From a virus, in IMG/VR virus record IMGVR_UViG_3300037233_000072, positions 1 through 44,071 of that record: a stretch of DNA of 44,071 bases. One strand, 5' to 3'. Shown one piece after another: positions 37,398 to 44,071 of this stretch. The notes under the pieces were generated by a model. The model saw nothing but the letters and a program-made list of their open reading frames with translations, had not been told where the DNA came from and did no database searches. Made by a program: the position numbers and the translations under genes. Every line of letters starts with the position of its first letter. Within the stretch, counting starts at the first letter, position 1.

Positions 37398-37464
37398 GTA
37401 CAAACCGAGGCTCGATGAAAGATTTGTGTAGAGAAGGCGAATGTAGTCAATGTATATAATTCCC

Positions 37465-37472
37465 AAGATTAT
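37465..37472. repeat. Target site duplication of element B, right copy
   Basis: AAGATTAT outside the TATATAATTCCC end. Read on minus it includes the TAA stop (37471-37469) of the adjacent glycosyltransferase gene. Confidence 0.9.
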
Positions 37473-38347
37473 GCCACAACTCCGAATAAATCCAAGCCGG
37501 CGAACTTTTCGCGACCGTGCTCAGCGACCAATCGCTTAACCTCAGCCTCCTGCCACGGCTCCTTGTCTTCGGTAAGGTCGAGATACTGCATCAGATGCGC
37601 ATACGGTGCCCACCACTCAGCCGGAACCGGCGCGCTAGCCACGTTAACACTGTCATAAACCGCGCGTCCGTACATCGTGGCCAGCTCGGCAGGTGCTTTT
37701 CGTCCGGGCCACCTCAGAACCTCGGTGAGCTGGTAAAGGGCCTGCTTAGCTCGGAGCCTCCGCTCGCTCAGGAATTGCAGGTGCATCAGGCCGCCTTCGT
37801 GAGCCTTCAGTGGTGCGGAGAATCGGCCGGGCAATCCCATCGGGTTACGGTGGTGGAAGTCGTAACCGTTGCGAGCCGCCCAATGCGCTTCGGGTTGGTC
37901 TTTGAACGCCATCGAGACTTGCTGACCAGCCCCCCAGATGCCTTCTACGATGTAGCGGTCTGTCGCTCGCGCCAATGCCAACCAGGGCAGTTGTAGCGTG
38001 AAGCCGTCGCGCGATGCTTCGACCAGTTCCCGGGCTTTGCTGATGATGAGGTTGCCAGTCAGGATTTCGTCGGCGTCGATGATGGCGATGTGGGTGGCTC
38101 GGCATTCGCGGGCGTAATTTAGAAGTCTCTGTCTGTGACTCATCTCGCGCCATTCCAATTGTGGCTCGGTGAGCCAGCGTAGGCGCCTACCCCATGCCGT
38201 CCCCACTTCATCGATGATGTTGGCCGTCTGGTCGGTGCTCGCGTGATCGAGCACCACCACTTCGTCGCACCACATGAGCGCGGCGCGGAGCGTCAACCCG
38301 AGGCACCAGTCCTCATTCCGCACCGGCATAATCCCAACGATTTTCAT
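37469..38347 (-). CDS. Glycosyltransferase family 2-like protein
   Basis: 292 residues. GT-A fold: MKIVGIMPVRNEDWCLGLTLRA at the start, EVVVLDHASTDQT near residue 30, and DADE at 91-94 as the metal-binding DxD. Later LQFLSERRLRAKQALYQL. It is last of a five- or six-gene block between terminase and element B. It might glycosylate virion proteins or phage DNA. The donor sugar cannot be told. Confidence 0.85.
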   Translation of the reverse strand: MKIVGIMPVRNEDWCLGLTLRAALMWCDEVVVLDHASTDQTANIIDEVGTAWGRRLRWLTEPQLEWREMSHRQRLLNYARECRATHIAIIDADEILTGNLIISKARELVEASRDGFTLQLPWLALARATDRYIVEGIWGAGQQVSMAFKDQPEAHWAARNGYDFHHRNPMGLPGRFSAPLKAHEGGLMHLQFLSERRLRAKQALYQLTEVLRWPGRKAPAELATMYGRAVYDSVNVASAPVPAEWWAPYAHLMQYLDLTEDKEPWQEAEVKRLVAEHGREKFAGLDLFGVVA

Positions 38348-38574
38348 TTGGCCTTCTTGCGCGGACGCTTCTTTGCCGCTGCCTTAATCGGAATCTTCAC
38401 CAGTTCAGAGCAATGCAGAGTCAACACGTCGCCGTCGTCATATTCCATAGATACCGTCATCGCCACAACGGACGGAGGAACGCCGACGAAAGAGGTCCAT
38501 AGATCGACGAAGCGGTCTGCCATCGCCTCGCGCTCCTGTCGCAGTAATGCCCTGTGCTGTTCCTCGCTTCTCAC
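38344..38574 (-). CDS. Small basic-tailed protein in the glycosyltransferase block
   Basis: 76 residues from GTG 38574 (GTGA overlap). Helical start (EEQHRALLRQEREAMADRF), a beta middle (VAMTVSMEYDDGDVLTLHC) and a lysine/arginine tail (AAAKKRPRKKAK). Unrecognised. Coupled to both neighbours. Confidence 0.6.
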   Translation of the reverse strand: MRSEEQHRALLRQEREAMADRFVDLWTSFVGVPPSVVAMTVSMEYDDGDVLTLHCSELVKIPIKAAAKKRPRKKAK

Positions 38575-38819
38575 TTGATCTGCCTGAAGATTCCATCGCA
38601 CCGGTCCATCTCGGCAAACCACGGCGAGATGTGCCGCACGGTGCCTATCTTCACGCCATTCGGCTCTCCAGACTTCGGCATCGACAACGCCACCAGCCCC
38701 AGCTCGAAGGCTCCGCGGTTTTGCGCGACCAGCGTCATGTTGTACTTTTCGCACAACTCCCTGACGTGGTGAATGAACTCTTCCGCGTCTTTTGCCGTTG
38801 CAATTATTGGTTCAATCAT
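38571..38819 (-). CDS. Unrecognised protein, 82 residues
   Basis: ATG 38819 overlaps the stop of an out-of-frame extension of the previous gene (ATGA). Mixed alpha/beta (DAEEFIHHVRELCEKYNMTLV, NGVKIGTVRHISPWFAEMD). No family assignment. Expected to be co-translated with the adjacent glycosyltransferase genes. Confidence 0.6.
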   Translation of the reverse strand: MIEPIIATAKDAEEFIHHVRELCEKYNMTLVAQNRGAFELGLVALSMPKSGEPNGVKIGTVRHISPWFAEMDRCDGIFRQIK

Positions 38820-38935
38820 TCAAGAATCTCCCATGGTTTTCTAAACGTAGCGTCCTTGTAGTTTCGATTACCCAGGGAGCGCGCGTACTTGTGATAAAAA
38901 AGCTTTCCCGTGGTCGGCAGCAGCTCGGCATCACA
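38816..38935 (-). pseudogene. Out-of-frame C-terminal extension of the glycosyltransferase
   Basis: The +1 frame after the stop of the 38931 gene reads on without a stop for 40 codons: LLPTTGKLFYHKYARSLGN ... KPWEILE, ending in TGA that overlaps the next ATG (ATGA), the coupling used throughout this operon. It contains no ATG, GTG or TTG start of its own. It therefore looks like the true end of the glycosyltransferase, displaced by a one-base frameshift (natural, programmed or sequencing). Confidence 0.55.
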
Positions 38936-39647
38936 TGCCCTCTATCGTTAGAACGGTACTTTCATCCGGTGGAATTCCGTAGCCGGTCACAAAGCGCGGC
39001 CACTTGATTAAATCGTCCATGCCCATCTGATGCGCGATGATCGACAGCGCCGACTGGTCCTGTCGATGCCCTGAACATCTCGGATCATACGAAACGAAAC
39101 CAACATTTCGGTAATGGTGCTTTTTGTCGGCCGCCAAAGAGTTGGAATGCGGCGCCGCGAAGCTCGGCCAGTTCGTCATCGCGCACCACCGCGTGACCAC
39201 TTCGCGATTAGTCGGCGTGTTTGCCAGCCCCACGATGCCGCTCGCGACGTCGGGAATCTTCAGTGCATGGTCGCGGTCGAGCCCAGCACCGGCCAGCATG
39301 GAATCGTTGGTCCATTCGCCGATCGTGAATCCTGCGGGTGCCAAATAATAGCCGTGTCCGTTGATGAAATCGAGCAGCGGCTCGATGTGCTTGATTGGGT
39401 AGATGCTCGCATCAAGTAGCAGGGCGACGTCAGCGGTTTCGAGCGCGTGCTTCAAGGCCCACGGCTTGGCAGCATAGCCGGTATAGGTCACGCCGTCCTT
39501 TTCGACCGTGGGCGTTCCTGGTGGCAAGATGTTGACCCAGGCTTGTATTTCGTAACCCGGCGAGACTTTCTCGAACTCCTGAATCATTCGCGCGACACCG
39601 CGGCGATACCAGCCCAAATAGGCGACCGTGCAGATGACTACACGCAT
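38931..39647 (-). CDS. Glycosyltransferase-like protein, probably frameshifted at its end
   Basis: 238 residues from ATG 39647, overlapping the previous gene by 10 nt. Begins MRVVICTVAYLGWYRRGVARM; DVALLLDASIYPIKHIEPLLDF holds an LDAS that may stand for the DxD. GYYLAPAGFTIGEWTNDSML and DPRCSGHRQDQSAL resemble GT-A enzymes that act on sugar nucleotides. The tail seems lost to a frameshift at about 38935. Confidence 0.65.
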   Translation of the reverse strand: MRVVICTVAYLGWYRRGVARMIQEFEKVSPGYEIQAWVNILPPGTPTVEKDGVTYTGYAAKPWALKHALETADVALLLDASIYPIKHIEPLLDFINGHGYYLAPAGFTIGEWTNDSMLAGAGLDRDHALKIPDVASGIVGLANTPTNREVVTRWCAMTNWPSFAAPHSNSLAADKKHHYRNVGFVSYDPRCSGHRQDQSALSIIAHQMGMDDLIKWPRFVTGYGIPPDESTVLTIEGM

Positions 39648-40456
39648 GGTTCGTGTCCTGGAAATCCGCGATCGCGCCGACTGAAGTACAGCGCCTCCGA
39701 TTCCCGCCAATGCTTCCCGCCCTCTTCGCCGACCGTCCATTTCTTGAGATGGGGCGGAATCATCGCGCTCGTGTAGTTTGGAACTCGCCCAGCATGCGCG
39801 TGATGATGCGTCAAGTCTCTGCGCTCCCAATACAGGCCCAGCTTCACGGCTACATCGCGTAGCTCTTGATCAACCCACATATGCTTGTACTCGGGCCACA
39901 GCGGCCCCTTGCCGCCGTAGGCTCGTTTGCAGAACTCCCGGCCGAGCCATGCGGACCCGGCAACGCGGTCGATGTAGGCTGAGCGCATGTCGGGACGTAC
40001 GTGATTTGGTGACTCGCCCCAGCGATCGCCGGTCGGCTGCATCACGCCGAACGTGCTCAGGCGCTTATCTAGTCCGGCGGTTCCATCTTGCAGAATGTCG
40101 ACCGCTATATCGCAACTCAACCGCTCAAAATAAGTTCGGCACTGTTCCGCGATTTCTTCGGCTGAGTGGTTCGGGTCTGGCTGTACATCGTCTCCTCCGA
40201 TTACAAACCACTCCGCGTCTTGATCTGTTTTCATCACAACATCTACCAAGTGATTTACAGAGACAGCGTATCCGGGATAACCTCCACCGCCAATGCCGCA
40301 CAGGCCATCACACGCCAAGTCAACAGAGGCCGGACTGGATGTTCCCGAATCGCGCCAGAGCGCAATCTTATATCCGCGTTCCCGCCACAGCTTCAGACAC
40401 TTCTCGGCTTCTTCGGGTGGCCGCGCACTCGGAATTGTTAACCAGACAGAGCTCAT
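39638..40456 (-). CDS. Glycosyltransferase-like protein
   Basis: 272 residues, ATGA overlap upstream. The sequence EWFVIGGDDVQPDPNHS has DD at 89-90 as the metal site; RLSTFGVMQPTGDRWGE and AGSAWLGREFCKRAYGGKG fit acceptor/donor loops. The start MSSVWLTIPSARPPEEAEKCLK is an alternative to the usual GT-A first strand. Specificity unknown. Confidence 0.75.
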   Translation of the reverse strand: MSSVWLTIPSARPPEEAEKCLKLWRERGYKIALWRDSGTSSPASVDLACDGLCGIGGGGYPGYAVSVNHLVDVVMKTDQDAEWFVIGGDDVQPDPNHSAEEIAEQCRTYFERLSCDIAVDILQDGTAGLDKRLSTFGVMQPTGDRWGESPNHVRPDMRSAYIDRVAGSAWLGREFCKRAYGGKGPLWPEYKHMWVDQELRDVAVKLGLYWERRDLTHHHAHAGRVPNYTSAMIPPHLKKWTVGEEGGKHWRESEALYFSRRDRGFPGHEPCV

Positions 40457-41232
40457 CCGAGAATCCCTCTCACTTTGTCATCCCACTCAGGAACGCGTTG
40501 CCATTCTTTCGAGCCCCTGGAGACATACTCTTCGAGCTTGTATCCGTTTGAGGTGTTTCCGCCGTGAATCCTCGCCACCATGCGCGGCTGGGCGTTGCCC
40601 ATCTGGAGACAATAACTGCCGTCCTGCGCTCGAACATCTCCACCTAGCGACGTCACACTGACCAGTTTCTTTTCTCTTAGCCAGTGGTCTTCAACGCCTT
40701 GCGTCTCGTGTGCGAATTGATGGCGCTCCCAAGTTTTGCGCCAGAAACACAGTGACGTGCCAAGCGCGTAAGCTGGCGGTTTGGTGTTGCTGTACAGCCA
40801 CGCTTCGCCGAAGCCGTCATCTGCTATCAGTGTGGGCTCATCGGCTTTCTGCAAAGTCACGATGCGCGGCTCGCGCCAGAACAGCATTTCGTTGTAGCCC
40901 ACCACGTCAGCGCCGCTGCTTTGCAAGAGTGCGACTTGCTCCGCGATGCGGTTAGGATGCGACCAATCATCATCGTCCCAATGCACAACGATATCCGCGT
41001 GTGTCCAGAACATCGCCGCATTGCGAAGTGAACCGATGGGTTCAGGATGGAACTGTGGATGACGCTGCCAGTCCTCATTCGCGAGATGATCCATCTCCAG
41101 ATTGTCGAGGCCGGTATCCAACACGAGTAGCGATTTATTGTCATAGGTCTGCGCGCGAAAGCACTGAACCGCCTTCTTGGCCAGTTCGTGACGATCACTC
41201 GTAAGCATCAACGCGCCAACGGTTGGATTCAT
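40453..41232 (-). CDS. Glycosyltransferase family 2
   Basis: 259 residues; AGAGGAACC before ATG 41232. MNPTVGALMLTSDRHELAKK, SLLVLDTGLDNL, and HWDDDDW at 85-90 are the GT-A nucleotide-binding and DxD elements. The sequence continues with GADVVGYNEMLFW. First gene after the terminase and its stem-loop. Typical of phage-encoded glycosyltransferases that modify capsid, tail or DNA. Confidence 0.85.
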   Translation of the reverse strand: MNPTVGALMLTSDRHELAKKAVQCFRAQTYDNKSLLVLDTGLDNLEMDHLANEDWQRHPQFHPEPIGSLRNAAMFWTHADIVVHWDDDDWSHPNRIAEQVALLQSSGADVVGYNEMLFWREPRIVTLQKADEPTLIADDGFGEAWLYSNTKPPAYALGTSLCFWRKTWERHQFAHETQGVEDHWLREKKLVSVTSLGGDVRAQDGSYCLQMGNAQPRMVARIHGGNTSNGYKLEEYVSRGSKEWQRVPEWDDKVRGILG

Positions 41233-41248
41233 CGGTTCCTCTTTTCAG

Positions 41249-41314
41249 TGTCCCCAAGCGCTGAAACGAAGCGGCAACCGATGAAAGAAGCACAAAGCCC
41301 AGCGCCTGGGGACA
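41249..41314 (-). other. Stem-loop between terminase and glycosyltransferase genes
   Basis: On minus, TGTCCCCAGGCGCT pairs with AGCGCTTGGGGACA over 14 positions with a single G-U pair, around a 38-nt loop. It fills the 94-bp gap and has no T-run. It might be an RNA-processing site that decouples terminase from the glycosyltransferases, or a weak terminator. Confidence 0.5.
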
Positions 41315-41326
41315 GTTGAGAGTATA

Positions 41327-42697
41327 TCAGAACCAGTTCGCCGGCGGATTCGCATCGAGCACCACCGTGTAATTCGTTTCTTCCTGATCGATTAGCAACT
41401 CCGTTACGGCCCACACCAGGGCATCCATGCGGTCTGGAGACTTCTGTCCACTCCCCGGAACAAAACCGCACATCTGATCTTCCATCAACGGAAAGGTCCC
41501 GACATGATGCACCCGCCCCTGTTCATAGAGTGCGGCGACGGGCTCCGCGCGAATTGATTTCCCGCGCGATGCGTGCACCGCTCGAAACGGAACATTGGGA
41601 TCGACACCGCGGATGTTGGCGCCCACCAGGTCGCCGCCGTTGTTCACCTCGCCGACGATTCGATCCGCCCGGTGATTGCGATACGCGCGTAATGCGATGT
41701 TCGCCCAACCAAGTGGAGACTCGCGGCAGCTGAGATCATCCAGGATGATAACGTGTCCGCTGACGGTGCGCCCAGCCACCACGATCCCGGTCTCGTCGGA
41801 GTCTTCCCCGACCGATACTGCGGGATCGATCGCCACCACCACCCGCGTTATCAGGTTCCACCGGATATCGATGTACCTTACGCGATGCGCCTCGATGACT
41901 TCTCGGTTCCACAATGCCCCTGGAACGTCATCGAGAATCTCCGCATTGATTTCCTGCCGGCCGAGCCGCGTCCCCTCGTACGGCTTGATGACCTTTCGAT
42001 AATACGTTTCCGACAGGTTCGCCGAGTTGTCATAGCTGGAGCCCTGCGTAACAACCGTCGCGACCTCTGCGATGATTTCCTTGAGAACCGGTATCGGCTT
42101 GGGCGTGGTCGTGATGACGCCCTGCAAGGACTTCCCTGGGAGGCGAAAGCCGAACATGATCTGGTCCCAAGCTTCCCGTGCAAAACGCCAGCTGCATAAT
42201 TCATCTGCCCAAAACTTGGTGAACTGGGGACCCCGTAAACGCTCCGGCTCATCCGCTGAGCGTGTCATCGCGATTGCACCACTTGGGAACGTCACAAGAT
42301 GGCGCGAAGGATTGTACTGAGGCCTTTGTCCCTGGGGATAACAGGAAAGTAAACCGCTGGGCCCCTCGATCATGACCTCGCGAACATCCGCCGCGGTCGG
42401 CGCGATCATCAGGATACGTTCATTGGAATTGTTCGCCCAGTCGCGCACGGCTTCCGCGCCCGTTCGGGTCTTGCCCCAACCGCGCCCCGCGAGCACCAGC
42501 CAGAACAACCAGCCGCCGTCAGGGAGGATTTGATCCGGGCGCCCACACCAGCGCCAGTCGTGGTTCAGTTCCTCGAGTTGGCTGTCCGAGAGCCCGTCAA
42601 GCGCTTCCGCTACCACTTCGTCGCTCTCGAATGCGAGCAATTCGAGTCGCGATAATTTCTCTTGAGGGGACATTTGAGATTTCGATTGGTCCACCAT
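41327..42697 (-). CDS. terL: Terminase large subunit
   Basis: 456 residues. Walker A LAGRGWGKTRTG at about 69-80, LMIAPTAADVREVMIEG as the adenine-binding side, Walker B WADEL near 167, and the nuclease core VVVAIDPAVS near 290 with a later DALVWAVTELL. It pumps DNA into the prohead and cuts it. The start could also be ATG 42673, which would shorten the 101-nt overlap with the small subunit. Confidence 0.93.
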   Translation of the reverse strand: MVDQSKSQMSPQEKLSRLELLAFESDEVVAEALDGLSDSQLEELNHDWRWCGRPDQILPDGGWLFWLVLAGRGWGKTRTGAEAVRDWANNSNERILMIAPTAADVREVMIEGPSGLLSCYPQGQRPQYNPSRHLVTFPSGAIAMTRSADEPERLRGPQFTKFWADELCSWRFAREAWDQIMFGFRLPGKSLQGVITTTPKPIPVLKEIIAEVATVVTQGSSYDNSANLSETYYRKVIKPYEGTRLGRQEINAEILDDVPGALWNREVIEAHRVRYIDIRWNLITRVVVAIDPAVSVGEDSDETGIVVAGRTVSGHVIILDDLSCRESPLGWANIALRAYRNHRADRIVGEVNNGGDLVGANIRGVDPNVPFRAVHASRGKSIRAEPVAALYEQGRVHHVGTFPLMEDQMCGFVPGSGQKSPDRMDALVWAVTELLIDQEETNYTVVLDANPPANWF

Positions 42698-43094
42698 CCG
42701 AACCGCTGAGCTGGGAATCGAGATTGTCGCGCTGTCCCAGGTGCTGCTTGCCCAGCCAGATTAGCATAGTCGGATTGCCCTCAAGCGCAACCTCCATCTG
42801 CTTACGCCGCAGACTGGACCAGCCCCCACAATAGCCGCGCTCCATCGCAGCAGCGAAGGCTGGATCATCCTTCGCGCGATTCTGAATAGTGTCCACTGAG
42901 CATCCAAAAAACGCCGCCAACTCCCGCTGAGTGGCGTTGATATGACACATTTTCTCCAGTTGGATCAAATCAATCTGAACCGGTGGACGCCCGCCCTTTT
43001 CAGAGGACCGATCAACCTTTTCACTCAAAGGAGTTGAGCCACTCGCCCCGCCAGACTCCGCACGCTCGCGAGGACCATTATCTGTGTTTTCCAT
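42597..43094 (-). CDS. terS: Terminase small subunit
   Basis: 165 residues from ATG 43094. The central HTH (INATQRELAAFFGCSVDTIQN) and DDPAFAAAMERGYCGGWSSLRR are typical of small subunits that recognise the packaging site. The charged, serine-rich N-terminus is flexible. It overlaps terL by about 100 nt and the preceding gene by 70 nt, long overlaps for this operon. Confidence 0.85.
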   Translation of the reverse strand: MENTDNGPRERAESGGASGSTPLSEKVDRSSEKGGRPPVQIDLIQLEKMCHINATQRELAAFFGCSVDTIQNRAKDDPAFAAAMERGYCGGWSSLRRKQMEVALEGNPTMLIWLGKQHLGQRDNLDSQLSGSDGGPIEISNVPSREIIATRIARIRERRSGSGSA

Positions 43095-43474
43095 CGTTTG
43101 CCTTGCTTCATTTCCCCGATGCTCACGTAACCGCATCGTTCAAAAAACGGTACAGCCGATTCTATCACCCGCGCGAAGTTGACCGCGAGATACGCAAGAA
43201 CGCTCTGCCCGAGTCCCAGGTTTCTAAACTTGGGATGTACGCACAGCACCAGGAGGCAGTTGGTCCGTGGCTGCACGATCGCCACAGCCGCATCGACACC
43301 GTCAACCTGGAAAAACGCCACGCCGCCATTTCTGGCCGCGGTCGAATAAAGGCTCCTGCCGATGAAGGTCGGGTGTCGGCCTGCGTTCAGGATTCGCTTC
43401 GCGCGGACGTATTCTCCCGAGCGCCCCTGAAGCGCTACGAAGTCTGGGCAACGTGGCGATGTCCGCACTTGCAT
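43025..43474 (-). CDS. GNAT-like acetyltransferase
   Basis: 149 residues. VHPKFRNLGLGQSV at 79-92 follows the acetyl-CoA-binding loop pattern of GNAT enzymes (R/Q-x-x-G-x-G). VAFFQVDGVDAAVAIVQ and the C-terminal ERCGYVSIG fit the flanking strands. Gene context (between ParB-like and terS) suggests an auxiliary role, perhaps modifying a host or virion protein; unproven. Confidence 0.65.
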   Translation of the reverse strand: MQVRTSPRCPDFVALQGRSGEYVRAKRILNAGRHPTFIGRSLYSTAARNGGVAFFQVDGVDAAVAIVQPRTNCLLVLCVHPKFRNLGLGQSVLAYLAVNFARVIESAVPFFERCGYVSIGEMKQGKRWKTQIMVLASVRSLAGRVAQLL

Positions 43475-43971
43475 ACACAGTTGGGTATTGAGTTTACCGG
43501 AGATTTGCCGTCCAGGGCGTCGGGAATCTGAAATGCCGCCAGGCGATCACGCAGCACGCCGTCGAATGTTTTGATCTCCTGGAGCATCGTATCCGGCAGA
43601 TAAATTTCCTTGAGCGTGGAATCGTCCAGGAGCGCCAGGAACGGGGCGATTAGTTCCACGTTGGGGTCGCCATGCACCGTGTTCATATTCATCGCGATTC
43701 GGCCGGCCCGCGCATCGTCGCAGGGATGGACCAGCACACAGGCGATTTCAGTGTGTCCCAGCTCGCGGCACGCCATGACGCGGTGATTGCCACTCAGAAT
43801 TTCATACTGCCCCTTGGGCCGCTTGCGCACGACGATCGGCGCGATAAAGCCATCCCGCTCGATGGAGCGCTTCAGCCCGTCCATTTGAGCTTCGGTAAGA
43901 TACTGCGGATTGCGCCGGAGGGCCACCAGGGAAGCCAGGGGAAGTGTGACAAGCTTGGCCTTTGTTTTCAA
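43435..43971 (-). CDS. ParB/Srx-type nuclease-domain protein
   Basis: 178 residues from TTG 43971. Residues 12-75 follow the ParB N-terminal fold: LASLVALRRNPQYLT, IERDGFIAPIVVRKRP, YEILSGNHRVMACRELG with the GNHR motif. ParB-like proteins next to terminase genes are common in phages, possibly processing DNA ends or regulating packaging. The C-terminus is CKCGHRH, a possible zinc site. No ParA partner is seen. Confidence 0.8.
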   Translation of the reverse strand: MKTKAKLVTLPLASLVALRRNPQYLTEAQMDGLKRSIERDGFIAPIVVRKRPKGQYEILSGNHRVMACRELGHTEIACVLVHPCDDARAGRIAMNMNTVHGDPNVELIAPFLALLDDSTLKEIYLPDTMLQEIKTFDGVLRDRLAAFQIPDALDGKSPVNSIPNCVCKCGHRHVAQTS

Positions 43972-44051
43972 AGCAGTACTATCGTACTACGAAACTTTCT
44001 AAGTGTTTCGTACTCTTGTGCCGTTCTGGGCGGCATCCTACGATTGTTCAT
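43968..44051 (-). CDS. 27-residue peptide linking the operon across the window edges
   Basis: ATG 44051 overlaps the TGA (44050-44048) that would close the left-edge frame if the sequence were circular (ATGA). Its own stop overlaps the parB-like TTG start (TTGA). The peptide MNNRRMPPRTAQEYETLRK is basic. The double overlap is what one expects of a coupled small gene. Length is short, so translation is not certain. Confidence 0.4.
   Translation of the reverse strand: MNNRRMPPRTAQEYETLRKFRSTIVLL
43988..44012. promoter_or_regulatory. Inverted repeat upstream of the ParB-like gene
   Basis: TACGAAAC (43988-43995) and GTTTCGTA (44005-44012) are perfect 8-bp arms around 9 bp. AGTAC-TATC-GTACT lies next to it, closer to the gene. 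Both overlap the small peptide frame. They could be operator or binding sites for the ParB-like protein; no function shown. Confidence 0.45.
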
Positions 44052-44071
44052 GCTGCTTTTTGTCCGCAACC

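Larger units (their letters stand above)
36204..37464 (-). mobile_element. Element B: IS1595-like transposon with DDE-less transposase
   Basis: 1261 bp, flanked by AAGATTAT on both sides. Both ends start GGGAATTATATA, then diverge to a shared TGACTACAT offset by one base. Genes on minus: passenger 1 (37362-37048), passenger 2 (37044-36832), truncated transposase (36831-36433) and the basic-tailed gene (36436-36248). The order and overlaps match element A, but passengers differ. No catalytic domain exists in any frame. The insertion lies just beyond the stop of the glycosyltransferase gene, so it breaks no coding sequence. Confidence 0.92.

Noticed and set aside
1-44071. Lysogeny genes or attachment sites
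   Set aside because: I looked for integrase (tyrosine or serine type), CI-like repressor and excisionase and saw none. The only recombinase-like sequences are the truncated IS1595 transposases.

Overview
This window reads as an essentially complete genome of a tailed phage with a long non-contractile tail (siphovirus type), about 44 kb and moderately GC-rich. It holds a full virion set: ParB-like protein, small and large terminase, portal, MuF-type minor head protein, prohead protease/scaffold, capsid decoration, major capsid, connectors, tail terminator, tail tube, G/GT chaperones with a -1 slippery site, a 1530-residue tape measure, tail hub and two fibre or spike candidates. I see no sheath, integrase, DNA polymerase, tRNA or CRISPR. 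The host cannot be read directly. The style of the fibres and of the transposon passengers is what I would expect from a soil bacterium such as an Acidobacteriota member (weak inference).

Layout. Everything diverges from one control region at about 8244-8373. To the right, on the plus strand, lies an early module (8374-12637) of small proteins, an HNH-like protein, an SSB-like protein and a Gp157-like protein, scarred by an internal tandem duplication. To the left, on the minus strand, come a ribbon-helix-helix regulator, an unrecognised 216-residue protein, RusA, a HTH replication protein, small structural proteins, a lipoprotein, an endolysin and a zinc/HTH regulator. The minus operon appears to run off position 1 and re-enter at 44071: an open frame leaving the left edge is closed by a stop 8 codons inside the right edge, followed by two further stop/start overlaps into parB. 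If so, the molecule is circular or circularly permuted, and the minus operon continues through terminase, glycosyltransferases, head and tail genes to 12668, where it converges with the early module.

Mobile elements. Two related IS1595-like elements sit in the genome with perfect 8-bp target duplications: element A (338-1380, duplication ATCGCTTG) and element B (36204-37464, duplication AAGATTAT). Both begin and end with GGGAATTATATA. Both carry an internal promoter whose predicted start point falls on the ATG of the first passenger gene, then two passenger genes, a transposase reduced to its zinc-ribbon/HTH part, and a small lysine/arginine-tailed gene coupled to it. The DDE catalytic core is missing from both. 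Element A splits a regulator gene whose reading frame is exactly restored when the element and one duplication copy are removed.

Regulation. A dyad TAGTTATNNACTA occurs three times: over the -35 box of the early promoter, upstream of the portal gene and upstream of the protease gene. This is a candidate operator set for the ribbon-helix-helix protein encoded next to the first copy. Other notable points are a degenerate SixA-like domain fused to a MuF tail motif, four glycosyltransferases between terminase and portal (one apparently frameshifted), and several peptide-repeat proteins.
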